NCBI RefSeq assembly: GCF_008086205.1
Contig: NZ_VSKK01000003.1
Coordinates: 186,001-250,000, forward strand
Direction: 5' to 3'
Origin: Bizionia myxarmorum
Lineage (GTDB): Bacteria > Bacteroidota > Bacteroidia > Flavobacteriales > Flavobacteriaceae
DNA length: 64,000 nucleotides
Position 1 is the first letter of the stretch. Every line of letters begins with the position of its first letter. The notes beneath the pieces are model-generated. The model saw only the letters and a program-made list of their open reading frames with translations. It was not told the origin of the DNA and searched no databases. The position numbers were made by a program, and so were the translations under genes. Below, piece after piece: positions 9,231 to 16,804 of the stretch.

Positions 9231-9515
9231 ATGTTAAATTTATTTCGTCTCATTGCCTTTTTAGAAGGAGTTTCTTATATTTTACTTCTTTTTATTGCTA
9301 CACCTATAAAGTATATATCTGGTGATCCACAATATGTAAAACTACTAGGAATGCCTCATGGCGTTTTATTTATTGCCTATGTATCTTTAGCGATTCTAAT
9401 CAGTAAAAAAATGCAATGGTCTAATGGTGTTTTAGCCAAGGTATTATTGGCATCTATAATTCCCTTCGGAACTTTTTATGTAGAATATAAATACTTGAAA
9501 CAAGCGCAATCTTAA
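9231..9515 (+). CDS. DUF3817 small integral membrane protein
   Basis: The 94-residue protein has three predicted membrane helices (about residues 5-24, 42-60 and 67-85). The family signature is visible: FRLIAFLEGVSYILLL at the start, the central GMPHGVLFIAY, and the PFGTFYVEYKY ending. DUF3817 proteins are widespread inner-membrane proteins of unknown function. Its stop overlaps the start of the next gene by one base (TAATG), so the channel gene is translationally coupled to it. The pairing with a mechanosensitive channel may hint at a membrane-stress role, but this is inference. Confidence 0.85.
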   Translation: MLNLFRLIAFLEGVSYILLLFIATPIKYISGDPQYVKLLGMPHGVLFIAYVSLAILISKKMQWSNGVLAKVLLASIIPFGTFYVEYKYLKQAQS

Positions 9516-10759
9516 TGAATGATTTACAATGTTTAATTTATGATTATAGCATAAACGCTGGTTTATCAGAAACTTTAGCCAAATTGGTCAATATGTTTGG
9601 CTTATTATTTGGCTTATTGGTTCTTATCTTTATAACTGATTTAGTAGCGCGTAAAATTCTAGTAAACGTTTTTAATAACGTTGCTTCTAAATCCAAGACT
9701 AATTTTGACGATTTATTAGTAAGTCACAAAGCGCCAAAAAATCTAGCGCACATTGTACCTTTAATAATTACCTTAAAATTATTCCCTTTTGTTTTCTATG
9801 ATTATCCGGGGTTTGAGGAAAATATTATTGTACTTCTTAAGGTTTATGGCGTATTATTAACCGTTTGGATTATCCGCAGTATTCTAAAAACATTTGAATC
9901 TTATTTTAAAACATTACCAAGATTACGAGATAAGCCTATTGATAGTTACATTCAAGTGGGAATGTTATTTATTTGGGTTATTGGCTTCGCATCTATTTTA
10001 GGAATTGTGGTTGATATTTCCTTTGGTAAATTCTTCGGGACTTTAGGCGCGGCTTCGGCCGTTTTATTATTGATATTTAAAGATACTATTCTAGGTTTTG
10101 TAGCTAGTATTCAAGTGGCCATTAATGATTCCGTTCGAATTGGAGATTGGATTACTATGGAAAAATATGGTGCTGATGGTGATGTAATAGAAATTAACTT
10201 GGCTACGGTTCAGGTACAGAATTTTGACATGACTACAACGCATATTCCAACATACGCTTTAATATCCGATTCCTTTAAAAATTGGCGTGGTATGCAGTCT
10301 TCTGGTGGAAGACGTATTAAACGTTCCATTTTATTAAAAGCGAAAAGTATTAAGTATTTAACGGATGATCATATCGATAAATTGAAGAATATTCAACTTA
10401 TTACCGAGTACTTAAATCAAAGACAAAAAGATGTTAACACCTACAATGCATCTAATAATATTGATAAATCGACACTCATAAACGGTCGGAATTTAACGAA
10501 CTTGGGTATTTTTCGTAAATATATGCAGACTTACATTGAAAACCATTCGGCTATTAACAAAGACATGTCTATTATGGTACGTCAGTTAGCACCAACTTCC
10601 CAAGGTCTTCCTTTAGAAATTTATGCTTTTAGTAGTGATAAACGCTGGGCTAACTACGAATATATCATGTCAGATATTTTTGATCACGCTTTGGCTGCCG
10701 TTCCCTATTTCGAATTAGAACTCTTTGAATTATCGACAGGGATTGGCTCTTTAGATTAA
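9515..10759 (+). CDS. MscS-type mechanosensitive ion channel (YbdG-like)
   Basis: The 414-residue protein has about five hydrophobic segments in the first 190 residues. The MscS pore/beta domain follows: SFGKFFGTLGAASAVLLLIFKDTILGF resembles the pore-lining helix, then VRIGDWITME and EINLATVQVQNFDMTTTHIPTYALI. The long C-terminal domain and overall length fit the YbdG/MscM miniconductance group. It probably releases solutes on hypo-osmotic shock. It is translationally coupled to the DUF3817 gene upstream. No C-terminal TPR or cyclic-nucleotide domain is present. Confidence 0.88.
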   Translation: MNDLQCLIYDYSINAGLSETLAKLVNMFGLLFGLLVLIFITDLVARKILVNVFNNVASKSKTNFDDLLVSHKAPKNLAHIVPLIITLKLFPFVFYDYPGFEENIIVLLKVYGVLLTVWIIRSILKTFESYFKTLPRLRDKPIDSYIQVGMLFIWVIGFASILGIVVDISFGKFFGTLGAASAVLLLIFKDTILGFVASIQVAINDSVRIGDWITMEKYGADGDVIEINLATVQVQNFDMTTTHIPTYALISDSFKNWRGMQSSGGRRIKRSILLKAKSIKYLTDDHIDKLKNIQLITEYLNQRQKDVNTYNASNNIDKSTLINGRNLTNLGIFRKYMQTYIENHSAINKDMSIMVRQLAPTSQGLPLEIYAFSSDKRWANYEYIMSDIFDHALAAVPYFELELFELSTGIGSLD

Positions 10760-10853
10760 CTAAATTATGTTAAACTTATCTAAAAATTAGATTTTAAACA
10801 TCTATAAAGTGCTTTTGGTCGTAATTATATAAACTAAAAACTCCACTATAATT

Positions 10854-11690
10854 ATGATCAAAAAAATTTCAATTCTTGTTTTTACAAGTATCGTAATCAT
10901 GTCATGTGTTTCTAAAAAGAAATATGTGGCTCTTCAAAAAGAGAATGGCGAAATAACAAGTGAACTTCAAAAAACACGTGTCGCTAAAGAAGATTTAGAA
11001 AATAAATTCGCTGAAATTCAAGCGCGAATTGATTCCTACAACACAAAGATTAGTAAGTTAACAGAAGACAACGATGCAAAGTTTGTAGCCGTTGGCGATG
11101 ATATGCTTATTTCAAACGATACCCGTAAGCGCATGAATGAAACGCTTAAATTGGTAGATCCTGCCGCTTTAGCTAAAGCAGAAACTTTAAAAGATTCTAT
11201 GAATTTAGCCGTAGGTTATACCTTACGTAAATCTATGGATACTAGCAGCTTAAATGAAGATGAAGATATTGCTATCAATATTGATGAAACGGTAGTAATG
11301 ATTTCAATTTCAGACAAATTGCTTTTCAACACAGCTAGTTATAAAGTAAGTAATAAAGCAAACGGTATTTTACAAAAATTAGCAGATGTTATTAATTCAG
11401 AACCTAGCATTGAAGTTATGGTAGAAGGTCATACAGATGCTAGAAGTATTAATACTGGTGCAGTAAAAGATAACTGGGATTTAAGTGTATTACGTGCCAC
11501 ATCTGTAGTTAGAAAATTACAGAAAGATTACAAAGTAGCTCCAGAGAAATTAATTGCTTCTGGTAGAAGTTTTTATTTGCCGGTAGCAGATAATGATTCT
11601 GCGGATAACCGTTCAAAGAACAGACGTACACGAATCATCATTTTACCAAACATTAATAAGTTTTTTGCCTTAATGGCACCAAGCGAATAA
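10854..11690 (+). CDS. OmpA-family lipoprotein
   Basis: The 278-residue protein starts with a lipoprotein signal (ILVFTSIVIMSC, Cys18). A coiled-coil-like region (about 25-75, ENGEITSELQKTRVAKEDLENKF) comes next, then a C-terminal OmpA/MotB peptidoglycan-binding domain at about 155-265 with the diagnostic VMVEGHTDARS and NRSKNRRTRIIILP. It probably tethers the outer membrane to peptidoglycan. It is followed by a strong terminator, so it ends its transcription unit. Confidence 0.9.
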   Translation: MIKKISILVFTSIVIMSCVSKKKYVALQKENGEITSELQKTRVAKEDLENKFAEIQARIDSYNTKISKLTEDNDAKFVAVGDDMLISNDTRKRMNETLKLVDPAALAKAETLKDSMNLAVGYTLRKSMDTSSLNEDEDIAINIDETVVMISISDKLLFNTASYKVSNKANGILQKLADVINSEPSIEVMVEGHTDARSINTGAVKDNWDLSVLRATSVVRKLQKDYKVAPEKLIASGRSFYLPVADNDSADNRSKNRRTRIIILPNINKFFALMAPSE

Positions 11691-11723
11691 TATATTCACT
11701 TTTATTAATTATTTAGCCCATAT

Positions 11724-11753
11724 AAAAAAGACTGCCTACTGGCAGTCTTTTTT
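11724..11753 (+). terminator. Rho-independent terminator after the OmpA lipoprotein gene
   Basis: A perfect 13-bp stem, AAAAAAGACTGCC (11724-11736) with GGCAGTCTTTTTT (11741-11753), has a TACT loop and ends in a T tract. Confidence 0.9.
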
Positions 11754-11772
11754 ATTTTGTTACTTTGTAGTT

Positions 11773-12585
11773 ATGCTTTCAGAATCAGAAAATATCCAGC
11801 GCCAATATCAAGGTTATAAAAGAACACCGAATTTGTGGGTTGGTGATTCTATTTTTGGTATTTCACAGTTAAATATTATAGGTGATTCACAAGAAAGTTT
11901 TATAAGAAATATCCCCGCAAACATCCGACTAGGAAAACGTGTGGAGCAATTTGTTTTTAATGAATTGGAGCATGATGAAGCTATTTCTATTTTAGTTGAG
12001 AATGTTCAAATACAGGAAGAAAAGAAAACGGTTGGTGAGTTAGATGCCATCATTTCATATCATGGAAAACCCATTCATTTAGAAATTATATATAAATTTT
12101 ACGTTTATGATGAAACGGTTGGAACTTCAGAGTTAGATCATTTCATTGGACCAAACAGAAAGGATAGTTTAGTAGAGAAACTGGATAAGCTAAAAAACAA
12201 GCAGCTTCCACTACTCTATAAAGTACCAACAAAATATTTATTGGAAGACTTAAATTTAAAAAGTGAAAACATGCTTCAAAAAGTATATTTTAAGGCGCAA
12301 CTATTTATGCCTTTTGATAAACAAATTATTCTAAACGACTTAAATCCAGAATGTATAAGTGGGTATTATTTAAGAAAAGATGATTTAAAGCAATTTGAAG
12401 CCTGTAGTTTTTATTTTCCTACCAAACCAAATTGGTTGCAAGACCCACATAGTTCTGTGAATTGGATTAACTATGAAATAGCACAAGTAAGCTTCAACCA
12501 AATTCAAAGCGAAAAATACGCCGCTTGCTGTTGGATAAAAAATGAAAATAATAAACTTGAAAAATGCTTTATTGTTTGGTGGTAA
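11773..12585 (+). CDS. DUF1853 family protein
   Basis: This 270-residue protein has the DUF1853 opening (IQRQYQGYKRTPNLWVGD). The middle segment GELDAIISYHG then PIHLEIIYKFYV shows an acidic/Glu/Lys arrangement that recalls PD-(D/E)XK nuclease folds. The Glu-to-Lys spacing is longer than the classic ExK, so nuclease activity cannot be claimed. The C-terminal half (about 150-270) is conserved in the family but without recognisable motifs. It lies between a terminator and the convergent helicase gene, and no partner gene is evident. Confidence 0.8.
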   Translation: MLSESENIQRQYQGYKRTPNLWVGDSIFGISQLNIIGDSQESFIRNIPANIRLGKRVEQFVFNELEHDEAISILVENVQIQEEKKTVGELDAIISYHGKPIHLEIIYKFYVYDETVGTSELDHFIGPNRKDSLVEKLDKLKNKQLPLLYKVPTKYLLEDLNLKSENMLQKVYFKAQLFMPFDKQIILNDLNPECISGYYLRKDDLKQFEACSFYFPTKPNWLQDPHSSVNWINYEIAQVSFNQIQSEKYAACCWIKNENNKLEKCFIVWW

Positions 12586-12590
12586 AATGC

Positions 12591-14147
12591 TTATTCAGCT
12601 TCTCTGCCGTGAACTTCCAAAAAAACTTCATCAAAATTACTACGCAAATAAGCACGTAATTTTTTACGATAATCATCTTTTAGCCATTCAACAAAATTGA
12701 AGGTACTTTTGCTAATACACTTGGTATAACGGTGAATACGGTAATCAATATCATCACCAAGTTGCTTGGCCAAATCTAATGAATCCCATAAATCTTCACT
12801 GTTTTCAATACAAATTTTGGCATGATGCTCAATAGAGCGTTCCAACACAACTTTAGACGATTCTCCTGCCGTAACAGCTGCAATGTAGGTTTTCTTGATA
12901 TCGAAATAAACGTCTTCAGAATTAGCGAAAGATTCGCGTAAATCGTCCGGCATTTCATAACGGAAATTTTCTTCAATTTCTTCATCCGCTAAAATTCCAT
13001 CCAAATAGAAGTTTGGCGATCTAAAAATACGATGCCAATCTAAATCTGCTCCCCAAGGACCAAAACGGTGTAAATTATTCCCTAAATCTAAAACGGTAAA
13101 AGTGCTTTTGTTTTTAAGAATACGCGATCCTCTACCAATCATTTGGTAATATAAGGTAAGTGACTTGGTGGCTCGGTTCAAAATAATAGATTCCACAGTT
13201 GGCTCATCAAAACCTGTGGTTAAAATACTAACGGAGGTTAAAATAGCATCAGGTGTTTCCTTAAACCATTTTAATATTTTTTTACGCTCTCTTTTGGTAT
13301 TGGTATTATCCAAATGTGCTACAGGATAACCGGCCATTCTAAACGTATCATATACATGTAGCGAGGTGTTAATACCATTATTAAAAATTAGTGTTTTTTT
13401 ACCTTTAGAACGTTCTTCATAAGCTTGAAGTAACTTGGAAAGCATGTCGTTATTGGTATATAAATCTTCTGATGATTTAACGGTATAATCACCATTGGCA
13501 CCAACCACTAATGAGGTTAAACCAACATTATAGGAATAGACTTCAGCTTTTGCTAAAAACTCATTTTCAATAAGCGATTCAATACTTTCACCAACAATTA
13601 ACTCATCATAATTGTCCTTCATTGGTAGCTTAATGTTGGAACTTAATGGTGTTGCTGTTACGCCTAAAATAAAGGCTTTTTCGAAAAATTTAAAGAGTTT
13701 TGTAAATGAGTTGTAATGCGCTTCATCAATAATAACCAAACCGATATCTGAAATATCCAGTTTGTCTTCATTTAAACGGTTATTCAACGTTTCAACCATA
13801 GCCACAAAACAACTATACTCGCTTTGATCGTCTAAATTGGCTTTACTGTTAACCACTTTATTGTCTACACCAAACTCGGTAAGCATACCAGAAGTTTGTC
13901 GGCATAACTCAATTCGGTGCGTCATAACCAACACCTTCTTTTTGTGGTGTTTTAAATATTGTCTTACAATTTCGGAGAAAATAACGGTTTTACCACCACC
14001 GGTTGGCAGTTGGTATAGCAAATGATAATCTTCTGAAGCCTCTTCAAAACTTTTGAAAATTTTGTTAATGGCCCCTTTTTGATAGCTATATAAGTTTTTA
14101 CCTTCCTTTCTATCCTCTAACTCTGATAATGAAATACTCGTGCTCAT
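12591..14147 (-). CDS. SF2 DEAD/DEAH-box helicase (UvsW/type III restriction-like ATPase core)
   Basis: The 518-residue protein has Walker A LPTGGGKT, motif Ia MTHRIELCRQT, DEAH (VIIDEAHYNS), motif III GVTATPLS, and in the second RecA domain motif V (TTGFDEPTVESII) and motif VI QMIGRGSR. The last 110 residues form an uncharacterised alpha-rich tail. The family covers DNA-translocating helicases such as UvsW, RadD and XPB-like proteins. No nuclease or methylase neighbour supports a restriction role. I chose the ATG at 14147. A longer reading from a TTG at 14183 would start upstream of the TATTTTTG promoter box at 14171-14164, so it cannot be in the transcript. Confidence 0.85.
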   Translation of the reverse strand: MSTSISLSELEDRKEGKNLYSYQKGAINKIFKSFEEASEDYHLLYQLPTGGGKTVIFSEIVRQYLKHHKKKVLVMTHRIELCRQTSGMLTEFGVDNKVVNSKANLDDQSEYSCFVAMVETLNNRLNEDKLDISDIGLVIIDEAHYNSFTKLFKFFEKAFILGVTATPLSSNIKLPMKDNYDELIVGESIESLIENEFLAKAEVYSYNVGLTSLVVGANGDYTVKSSEDLYTNNDMLSKLLQAYEERSKGKKTLIFNNGINTSLHVYDTFRMAGYPVAHLDNTNTKRERKKILKWFKETPDAILTSVSILTTGFDEPTVESIILNRATKSLTLYYQMIGRGSRILKNKSTFTVLDLGNNLHRFGPWGADLDWHRIFRSPNFYLDGILADEEIEENFRYEMPDDLRESFANSEDVYFDIKKTYIAAVTAGESSKVVLERSIEHHAKICIENSEDLWDSLDLAKQLGDDIDYRIHRYTKCISKSTFNFVEWLKDDYRKKLRAYLRSNFDEVFLEVHGREAE

Positions 14148-14163
14148 AGATTTTTCCAATGTG

Positions 14164-14193
14164 CAAAAATACGTACTTTTCAAGGTTTATCAA
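14164..14193 (-). promoter_or_regulatory. Promoter of the SF2 helicase (TTG - 19 bp - TATTTTTG)
   Basis: On the minus strand TTG is at 14193-14191 and TATTTTTG at 14171-14164, with 19 bases between. The -7 box lies 16 bases before the ATG at 14147 and inside the alternative longer frame, which decides the start. Confidence 0.65.
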
Positions 14194-14246
14194 GAATTTT
14201 CTCTAAATAATTATAGATACTTTTTCAACAATGCAGTTTTAAAACT

Positions 14247-14254
14247 TATTTTTG
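14247..14254 (+). promoter_or_regulatory. -7 promoter box of the pseudouridine synthase gene (TATTTTTG)
   Basis: TATTTTTG lies 33 bases upstream of the ATG at 14288. The -33 element is weak. Confidence 0.5.
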
Positions 14255-14287
14255 CGACTTCAAAGGTATTTTGTATTTTATTAGATC

Positions 14288-14869
14288 ATGTCTAAAACGA
14301 TTCCCCAGCATTTTAAACTCTTTAAACCTTACGGATTTATTAGCCAATTTGTTATAAATGGTAAGCAAAAACGAAACAAGCGTTTATTGGGTGAATTATA
14401 TGATTTTCCGGAAAATACGATGGCAATTGGTAGGTTAGACGAAACATCTGAAGGTTTATTGTTGCTCACCACTGAAGGTAAAACAAGTACTTTGATTACC
14501 AGTAGTCAAATAGAAAAGGAATATTATGTACAGGTGGACGGCCAAATAACCACAGAAGCTTTGCTCACTTTACAATTAGGCGTTAATATTACGGTAAATA
14601 GTAAACCTTATATTACGGCGCCAGGAAATGCCTTTATATTAGAAAACAATCCTGAATTTCCAGAGCGTGGAAAAAAAATTCGCGATGTTAGACATGGTCC
14701 AACCACTTGGATTTCCATTACTATTAACGAAGGAAAATTTAGACAAGTACGAAAAATGACATCTGCAGTCGGGTTTCCTACGTTGCGTTTAGTGCGCGTT
14801 CGGGTTGGAACAATACTGTTGGGAGATTTAAAAATGGGTGAAGTGGAAATGCTGGAAACAATTCAATAA
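14288..14869 (+). CDS. rRNA pseudouridine synthase, RluE-like (RsuA family)
   Basis: The 193-residue protein has the catalytic motif MAIGRLDETSEGLLLLTT (catalytic Asp in GRLDxxSEG, near residue 52) and the family C-terminal motif EGKFRQVRKMTSAVGFPTLRLVRVRVG. It lacks the N-terminal S4 domain of RsuA/RluB and matches the short RluE form, which modifies U2457 in 23S rRNA of E. coli. The start KLFKPYGFISQF is also typical. It is a single gene with its own promoter, convergent with the next gene with two bases between the stops. Confidence 0.88.
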   Translation: MSKTIPQHFKLFKPYGFISQFVINGKQKRNKRLLGELYDFPENTMAIGRLDETSEGLLLLTTEGKTSTLITSSQIEKEYYVQVDGQITTEALLTLQLGVNITVNSKPYITAPGNAFILENNPEFPERGKKIRDVRHGPTTWISITINEGKFRQVRKMTSAVGFPTLRLVRVRVGTILLGDLKMGEVEMLETIQ

Positions 14870-14871
14870 AA

Positions 14872-15558
14872 CTATTCCTTTACAACAATAAGTGTGGCTT
14901 TTACACCAGTTGCTAAATTCCACTGACTGGAGGCAATAATTTTGCCGGATTCATCCTGCACCTGCAATTCAGCCGTATTGGGTCCCGATTCACCCTGATT
15001 TAAAGCTTGGAAATCAATTTTATTAAAACCTTTAACTAAAGGCAAAATAAAACCTTTAAAATTGGATTCTAATAGTACATTGTGTTTTACAATTTCATCG
15101 TTAACAAAAATACGTACACGATCGCCGTCTGGATACATATGATCTCTATAAATAATGTTCACGCGATCTGCATTAGTGGTGAAATCGCCTAAATATTGAG
15201 TCGTAGTACTTCCCATTTGAGCGCTTTTTGGATCATTTTCATTAAAATTTAAATGCTTTTTCACCTGCTTTTCATATAATTCACCTGGATTACCAAATTT
15301 TTCAGTTTCCATAGTGAAGCCTTTATCATCCAAATTTAATTTTGAATTTGTAGGAATTGATAAGCCATTTACTTTTCCGGAGTTAGGTTTAGAAAATCCA
15401 TTATTTTCAATAGGTTTAATAGAAAAGCCGCTACTCCCCGATTCCTGTTTTATGGCAGGAATGGATGTAGACATATTTGGGTTATCATTAATTTGCGAAA
15501 ATGCAGATGTAACAACAACCATCATTCCTATAAATAAAATATAAACTTTCATGTTCAT
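14872..15558 (-). CDS. Secreted protein of unknown function
   Basis: I do not recognise this 228-residue protein. It has a signal peptide (VYILFIGMMVVVTSAFSQ). A low-complexity Ser/Asn/Gly-rich region follows at about 25-95 with repeated GFS or GLS motifs (SGFSIKPIENNGFSKPNSGK). The C-terminal part (about 115-228) is probably beta-rich (YLGDFTTNADRVNIIYRDH, GDRVRIFVNDEIV, GFNKIDFQALNQGESGPNTAELQVQD). The C-terminal domain looks like a small immunoglobulin-like or jelly-roll fold, but no catalytic motif is visible. It is probably periplasmic or surface exposed. Confidence 0.6.
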   Translation of the reverse strand: MNMKVYILFIGMMVVVTSAFSQINDNPNMSTSIPAIKQESGSSGFSIKPIENNGFSKPNSGKVNGLSIPTNSKLNLDDKGFTMETEKFGNPGELYEKQVKKHLNFNENDPKSAQMGSTTTQYLGDFTTNADRVNIIYRDHMYPDGDRVRIFVNDEIVKHNVLLESNFKGFILPLVKGFNKIDFQALNQGESGPNTAELQVQDESGKIIASSQWNLATGVKATLIVVKE

Positions 15559-15846
15559 AAAGTAATAATCAAACTTATTCGGGTAGTTATTTCAAAAACT
15601 ATACCCAAAATATTTAACTGGGATAAATATATAGTAAAATTGAGTATTTAATTAATTGAATATATGATTTTAAGAGAACATTAATAATAACGTGGCTTTT
15701 CATCGATTATTAAATGATAAGAACTATTCTTTCGATTCCGATAAAATGTTAAATTCTGTTAAATAACTACAATGTATTGCATAGTACTGTAACAGATTAG
15801 TTTTACTGTCGTCTTTCTTCTATAACAATCATTTAAACTAAAAATC
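15559..15846. other. AT-rich intergenic region upstream of the small-ORF transcript
   Basis: No gene of normal length is visible. Near its end is the partly palindromic ATGTATTGCATAGTACTG (15772-15789). It looks like a regulator binding site, since ATGT...ACAT-type palindromes are typical of PadR-family operators, but this is only a resemblance. Confidence 0.4.
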
Positions 15847-15933
15847 ATGAGAACTTTAAACAACAATCAGTTAACCAACAGAACCAACACAACTAAAAGT
15901 CATAATTGGAATCTTAAAAGACGTTTTAGATAA
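15847..15933 (+). CDS. Possible 28-residue small ORF
   Basis: ATG at 15847 to TAA at 15931-15933 encodes a 28-residue peptide rich in Asn, Thr and basic residues, beginning MRTLNNNQLTNRT and ending NLKRRFR. It has no hydrophobic segment. It lies 34 bases before a second small ORF, and a terminator follows both, so the pair could be a leader or small-protein transcript. Coding status is unproven; the region could equally be a small RNA. Confidence 0.3.
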   Translation: MRTLNNNQLTNRTNTTKSHNWNLKRRFR

Positions 15934-15967
15934 TCTTTTTATATTCATCAATCAAAAAAATCGTGTT

Positions 15968-16099
15968 ATGCAAGCAATAATCAAAATATTAAGAGATTCT
16001 AATGAGCTTACCAACTGTTCTCAAAAGAGAATATTTTTTAATAATAAACGCCATCAGCAAGGCACGATGTGGACAGGAATCAAACGTTATATACAGTAA
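15968..16099 (+). CDS. Possible 43-residue small basic protein
   Basis: ATG at 15968 to TAA at 16097-16099 encodes 43 residues, from MQAIIKILRDSNELTN to TMWTGIKRYIQ. It is basic and has a potential amphipathic helix at the N-terminus. A strong terminator begins 23 bases after the stop, which supports expression of the region. I know no family for it. The ORF could be chance in an AT-rich transcript. Confidence 0.35.
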   Translation: MQAIIKILRDSNELTNCSQKRIFFNNKRHQQGTMWTGIKRYIQ

Positions 16100-16122
16100 T
16101 TTGAATTAGTTAAAGTCGGAAG

Positions 16123-16149
16123 AAACCAGCATATGTTGCTGGTTTTTTT
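16123..16149 (+). terminator. Rho-independent terminator after the small ORFs
   Basis: Stem AAACCAGCA (16123-16131) with TGCTGGTTT (16137-16145), a 5-base loop and a run of seven T ending at 16149. Confidence 0.85.
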
Positions 16150-16212
16150 ATGTAAAATTCTAGAAAGTTTAAAATTCGCTAAAGCTCTGGCTTGCACAAA
16201 TAGAATAGATTT

Positions 16213-16291
16213 CTAATCCTCTAATCCTCTAATCCTCTAATCCTCTAATCCTCTAATCCTCTAATCCTCTAATCCTCTAATCCTCTAATCC
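16213..16291. repeat. Tandem repeat of the 8-bp unit CTAATCCT, about 10 copies
   Basis: Nine perfect copies of CTAATCCT run from 16213 to 16284, followed by a tenth that ends CTAATCC at 16285-16291. The stop codon (TAG) of the minus-strand 3D-domain gene is made by this last unit, so the array lies immediately 3' of that gene and does not change its frame. An 8-bp unit is prone to copy-number change by slippage. Confidence 0.97.
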
Positions 16292-16707
16292 CGTTTGGTT
16301 TCTAACAAAGGTTCATTCTTAATACCATATACAATTTGAACTTTTTTTCTACCCCACTCCTTCGCAGCTTTGATATTTAATCCCATATAAATATCAATAT
16401 GATTTTTCTTTCGGCTATGCATTTTATCTTTCACAAGATATAAACCTTCCAAACCTTGAATAGAAACCGGCGTATTGTGTTTTAACCCTTTTCTAATTAA
16501 ATCATTTGAAACGGCAATATATTTTAACCCCGGAAATAAGCTATCACCGAAAGCGGTAATATGTGGGTTTGAAGATGTTTGGTTGGTTACAGAATTATAG
16601 GCAGTTGCGGTGACAGTCAGATGTTGCCATGTATATTCTGGCGGATTATCTGGTTTGCATCCAGCAATAACAAGTAGGATAAGTACAATTTTAAAGGATG
16701 TCTTCAT
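16285..16707 (-). CDS. 3D-domain lipoprotein
   Basis: This 140-residue protein has a lipoprotein signal (IVLILLVIAGC, Cys17) and a 3D domain with the conserved opening LTVTATAYNS, the GLKYIAVSNDLI segment, and the Asp-containing core LVKDKMHSRKKNHIDIYMG. The 3D domain is a double-psi beta barrel found in lytic transglycosylases (MltA) and in stationary-phase cell-wall enzymes. It is unclear whether this minimal version is catalytic. Its stop codon lies in the first unit of an 8-bp tandem repeat. It diverges from the M19 dipeptidase gene. Confidence 0.8.
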   Translation of the reverse strand: MKTSFKIVLILLVIAGCKPDNPPEYTWQHLTVTATAYNSVTNQTSSNPHITAFGDSLFPGLKYIAVSNDLIRKGLKHNTPVSIQGLEGLYLVKDKMHSRKKNHIDIYMGLNIKAAKEWGRKKVQIVYGIKNEPLLETKRD

Positions 16708-16804
16708 AAGCTATAACCTTTATAAAGATAGTATTTTCTAAAGAATCTATCATCCAACTAACTTTTTTTGTAACTTCACGCCTAGCTAAAAAATCAAATT
16801 AAAG

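Noticed and set aside
12591-14183. Restriction-modification system from the SF2 helicase
   Set aside because: No methylase, nuclease or specificity gene lies nearby. The neighbours are a DUF1853 protein and a pseudouridine synthase.
16213-16291. CRISPR-like array
   Set aside because: The 8-bp units are contiguous with no spacers, so this is a simple tandem repeat.
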